A stretch of 64,000 bases of DNA. Source: Syncephalastrum monosporum B8922 (lineage: Eukaryota > Mucoromycota > Mucoromycetes > Mucorales > Syncephalastraceae). Where the stretch lies: positions 141,502-205,501 of the forward strand of contig JNEN01001225.1 in assembly GCA_000697355.1 (NCBI GenBank), in the 5' to 3' direction. The position numbers and the translations under genes are program-made. The notes beneath the pieces are model-generated. The model was not told the origin of the DNA and made no database searches. It saw only the letters and a list, made by a program, of their open reading frames with translations. Of this stretch, positions 60,474 to 64,000 are shown in pieces. Positions within the stretch are counted from its first letter, which is position 1; every line of letters starts with the position of its first letter.

Positions 60474-61804
60474 TCATGCTGTGGTAGAACTGGACTTGGG
60501 AGTGCCGTTAGAAATGGCTGGCTTTTGACCATTTATATCGGAAGAGGATGATGAGAGGGAAAGGTGGTTGGTGGCCTGGACAAGGGATTGAACGGAGGAA
60601 GAGGTGCTGTTCTTGAGACCAAAGAGGTATCCCAGGTATTTCTGGTCGTCAATTCGGTCGTCGAAGAAAACAGCCCGCATTTTGAAGAAAGTCGAGCATG
60701 TCAGTAGACTATCGCTGCCCGCTTGATGCTGTGGGCCGATGCGAGAGACCTACAGAATCAGGATAAGCAAACCCATCGACCTCTCATCTCCTGACCCAGT
60801 CAATCCGTAATATAATGAGGATGATGAATACGCACCTGTAAATCATCCGCAATGTCCTGCAGCCCGCCCTTTAGGTTTTTGCAGCTCCTCATTAAATACT
60901 TGATATCGTATATACATGGGAAGTAGATCCGAAGCAGATCAAAGAATTCAGACTCGTCTGCCGGCATCGAGGAGCATGTGAGCAGTTTAAGGAGGTAACC
61001 AAAGTCATATCCACTATACAATGATAAGAATAAGCATGAGAATAAGAATTAAAAAAGAAAGGATAGTGCAAGGAAACAATGATGAGAGACGGACGTCTCA
61101 TTTCTTACCTGTGAAAGGATATCCACTTGACGTCGTCCAACAAGACAAACCCTGAACTGATCAACAGCTCACCAAAGTGTTCGACGTCAATGCCATCCTC
61201 CTCATGCTGTTTAAAGTCGATGCCCGATTTGGTGAGGAGTTCGATCGAGTCTTGTGCGTACATGTCATCCCTATACGAAAAGGAAAGGAGTCCCAGTTTA
61301 AGCGTGTGTGTGCGTGTTGAAATAGAATAATAAGAATGTCTTCCTCGTACGATAAGTTGAATTTGAAGTTGAATTGCCATGTGCAAACGTTCCGGGGGAG
61401 ATTGCCGTGCTCATCCGCAAAAGTGACGCCCAGCTGAATGATTTTGAGGAGGTCGACGTTACATCGAAGCGTCTGGTAATGGTAGTCGGAGGATGTTCGG
61501 AAGGTGCCAATAGGCCGCGCGACAACACCTGGGAACTCTGTGTCCTGTAACATGTGTACGTTATTATCCCGTTGTGTTTAATAGCATGGTTTCTGCTTCT
61601 ATAGCACACGATGTCTAGTGCTTCCTTTTTCTCTTCTCATATTGACTCCGTAGAGCAGAGAGTATACAAAGAGAGGAAATGCAAAGGCATACTCACCATG
61701 GCGAGGTAAGGGAACTCTTCAACCAGATCGCGAAGATATTCCATTTCCTCCTCCAGATTGTCTGCCCAGACTTCCTTGATGTATTTTGAATCGTTCGCAT
61801 GCAT
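60474..61804 (-). CDS. POP2: CCR4-NOT deadenylase subunit Pop2/Caf1 (CNOT7)
   Basis: DEDD 3' exonuclease that shortens mRNA poly(A) tails. Exons, 5' to 3': 61804-61697, 61544-61351, 61270-61109, 61013-60836, 60749-60474; 305 aa, in phase. [19 protein letters not shown] is the conserved start. Active-site residues are intact: D37 and E39 in DTEFPG, D158 in [10 protein letters not shown], and H222 and D227 in [22 protein letters not shown] closes the core, followed by a Ser/Asn-rich tail of about 40 residues. The start ATG (61804) lies just before the conserved block, as in the short animal forms rather than the long-tailed yeast Pop2. Confidence 0.95.
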
Positions 61805-63731
61805 ATGTAAAGAGTAAAGCGTGCGTGTCTCGTCTTCGTGGTCACAATGTGTGTAAAAGGGAGTCTTTTCAAACACAGCAAAGTACCAATTGCTAACTGT
61901 TCCCTCTTATCCAATCATATGCATTCTAATATCAATCTCAACTTCATATATCTTTTCTTTAAGCAAGCAATGAATTATAACAATTTATTTATTTTTTATC
62001 TACTACGAGTGATGCCTTAGGATGCTGTATGTGACACGGATATCTTAGATGATGTATTGCTACCTAAGCGCACATACCTAAAACAACAGAAGCAACCGGT
62101 ATTGCACCAATGCAGTTCACCTCAGTATGTATAGCCAGACACTTTATGGTGGTGACTTCCTACTAAGCTGCTGAATACATTATTATCCTCAATGAGAAAA
62201 GTTATGACATGTTATTCCCGTATTTTATTCTACTCTACTTTTTCTTGCAGCTGCTTTTGTGGACTCATTACTCTACCTCAGGCGATATTTAAGTCTCCCC
62301 TCATCTTTGCCTTATCATCATTTCTTTCCTCTTTCATATTTGACATGTTTCGATACACTCGTGCGCATAATAACAGTCATGTGGTTTCTGTCGTATGAAG
62401 TAACTCAGGATCCATTAGTAGTCCACGCAGACAGGCGATGCCATATTCCTTTAAATTCGACCAAAAAGATGACATAGTCCTCGTAGATAACGCCACCGGC
62501 GGCTTACTAAAATGACTTCAGCATCGAGGCTCTGGCTTGTCGATGTCAGTTACATGAATAAATCTCAGAAGAATGAATCTATGCATGAGAAAAGGCAGTA
62601 GAGTATCTAGCTTATTTATAGGTATGCTGCGACTTCATTTGACTTATCATACTCTTCGCAATAATCTACTTAAAAACAGGGTATAACACGTACTTTTAGC
62701 TCGCCGCTACACAGAACGTAAGTGCATGACCAACATCTGCGATATCGACTAGCAAACAAAGTCCCGTAAAAAGGCGCTGCTACACTCTACGCGTATCTTC
62801 GCCGTAAAAAGTTCTTTTCTTGTCTGCCAGATCCGCGTTTCTCTTTTCGTCACCCAAGCCGATCCTGTCACTCCTACTTATGCATATGAAAAGGTCTCTT
62901 TTTTCCTATTTAGAACAAAAAAAATTTCACTGCTCTACATTCGGACAGGATAGATGGGAGATGTTGAGCACCATCCCATACAAATTAGAGCACAGCGACA
63001 CAGGTCAGTACCTCGTAGAAATCTCTCTGGCTCAATTTTCAAGGGACATTTCAAAAGATTCCGTCATAATTTATCCAAAGTCAAGCTAATGGAAAATATC
63101 GCAGAAGGTACGGTGTACTTCTCTGATGCCGTAGACACAGGGATAGATCCTGTGAAGCAGCAATAGAAAGCGCGACAATGCCCTGATTACAGGAGTAATA
63201 CAGAGGTGTTATACTCTAGAGCCATTTCCAGTACTCTGCTTCTTACTGTTCGACCCAAAATCAAATGCCATAAAAACGTCTTGACGTATAAGGTAGACTG
63301 TAAAATTCTAGAGCGAAAATCACTCTATTTACCGATCTATCGAAGTATAGAGATACAAATGATACATAGTAATCTATACCTCATAATCGCTGACTATATT
63401 AAAAAACGAGCGGCCCCTGCAAACGGTAACTATATTGTCGCTTATATATTGCTCAAGACGAACGCGATATGATGCATATTGCTCAGCCAGACATTCCTGC
63501 ATATGGTCCCCGTTTTCTGGATACAGTGCCCCGTAGTCTAAGCTACATATGCCCTATTTTACACAATATAGCTGATATCTGAATCAACCAAGTGGATCGA
63601 AAAATGCATGCAACCTTCCCGGATAAGTCTTTCTGTCGGCGTACATAGCAAAGTCAACATACTTCTCCTTTTCGTGCATGGAGATTGATTACGGAGATCG
63701 ATTCCAATGATCACAGTAGTGCAGGTAAAAG
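61805..63731. other. AT-rich intergenic DNA
   Basis: 1.9 kb upstream of both POP2 and the right-edge gene. Open frames at 62192-62477 and 62820-63166 lack any motif or splice logic I can support. Confidence 0.45.
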
Positions 63732-63738
63732 TATAAAT
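63732..63738 (+). promoter_or_regulatory. TATA box of the right-edge gene
   Basis: TATAAAT, about 145 bp before the ATG at 63883. Confidence 0.35.
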
Positions 63739-63882
63739 AGGGCTGCTGTTTACTTTTGCCTACCATACGGACATCCACATTCCTATGAAATTAGAATGGC
63801 TTCCATTCGCTATGTTTGTGACAGTGCTTACCAATTAAGGAAACAAGAGACAGTTTTCATCTGCTCGGTAGTTGTTCTTTGC

Positions 63883-64000
63883 ATGGCTCTTCCCGCTTTT
63901 CAACACTCTGGGCCCTTGCCTGGTCCAAACTCCCCCCCTCCCTCTGGCGACCACATTCCCCTTAACAATCCCACTGGCCCGCCTTCCTCGTCCCCCTCGA
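63883..64000 (+). CDS. Proline-rich protein, 5' part only
   Basis: An open frame from the ATG at 63883 runs to the edge (39 codons). It is Pro/Ser/Gly-rich (MALPAFQHSGPLPGPNSPPP), with a jump to high GC relative to the upstream AT-rich DNA, as at the start of other genes here. Likely the disordered N-terminus of a larger protein; identity unknown. Confidence 0.4.
   Translation, partial: MALPAFQHSGPLPGPNSPPPSGDHIPLNNPTGPPSSSPS

Overview
The window is nuclear DNA of a filamentous fungus. Genes are dense and on both strands. Most are split by short GT-AG introns of about 35-90 nt, which I joined by reading frame and splice consensus. The gene set is fungal: chitin synthase with a myosin-like head and cytochrome b5 domain, Kex1, DASH subunit Ask1, a NoxR-type NADPH oxidase regulator and a CSC1 channel. 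Retention of BRCC36, which is absent from the well-studied yeasts, together with the very intron-rich genes, suggests an early-diverging lineage such as Mucoromycota. That placement is inference; no rRNA or tRNA marker is visible.

Layout. 1-3.7 kb: two minus-strand genes, a Rec8/Rad21-like kleisin running off the left edge and a complete BRCC36 deubiquitinase. 4.0-7.2 kb: a small one-TM protein and an SLC16-like transporter. 7.2-9.2 kb: gene-poor, with unresolved coding-like segments. 9.3-12.1 kb: amidohydrolase, METTL21-like methyltransferase and Tctex-type dynein light chain. 12.2-20.2 kb: a 21-exon M16 metalloprotease divergent from Sec24. 20.6-24.1 kb: CSC1/OSCA channel. 25.3-28.7 kb: Ask1, ribosomal protein uL11 and, convergent with it, the N-terminal methyltransferase NTM1. 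30.3-40 kb: Kex1, a small unknown, a DUF1769 protein, eIF5 and a His/Gln/Cys-rich protein. 40.6-46.1 kb: chitin synthase. 46.2-50.4 kb: gene-poor. 50.5-54.9 kb: NoxR-like protein and a GRIP golgin. 55.0-56.7 kb: a Nextera transposase-end sequence sits between a broken coding fragment and a 5'-truncated LtrA gene. 59.2-61.8 kb: malate dehydrogenase ending in AKL and the Pop2/CNOT7 deadenylase. The right edge holds the start of a proline-rich protein.

Most genes are unrelated housekeeping neighbours, and I see no mobile element, CRISPR or operon-like system. The points most worth following are the tail-to-tail pairing of uL11 with its probable N-terminal methyltransferase, the sequencing-adapter remnant that marks a probable misjoin, and a recurring class of in-frame GC-AG introns.
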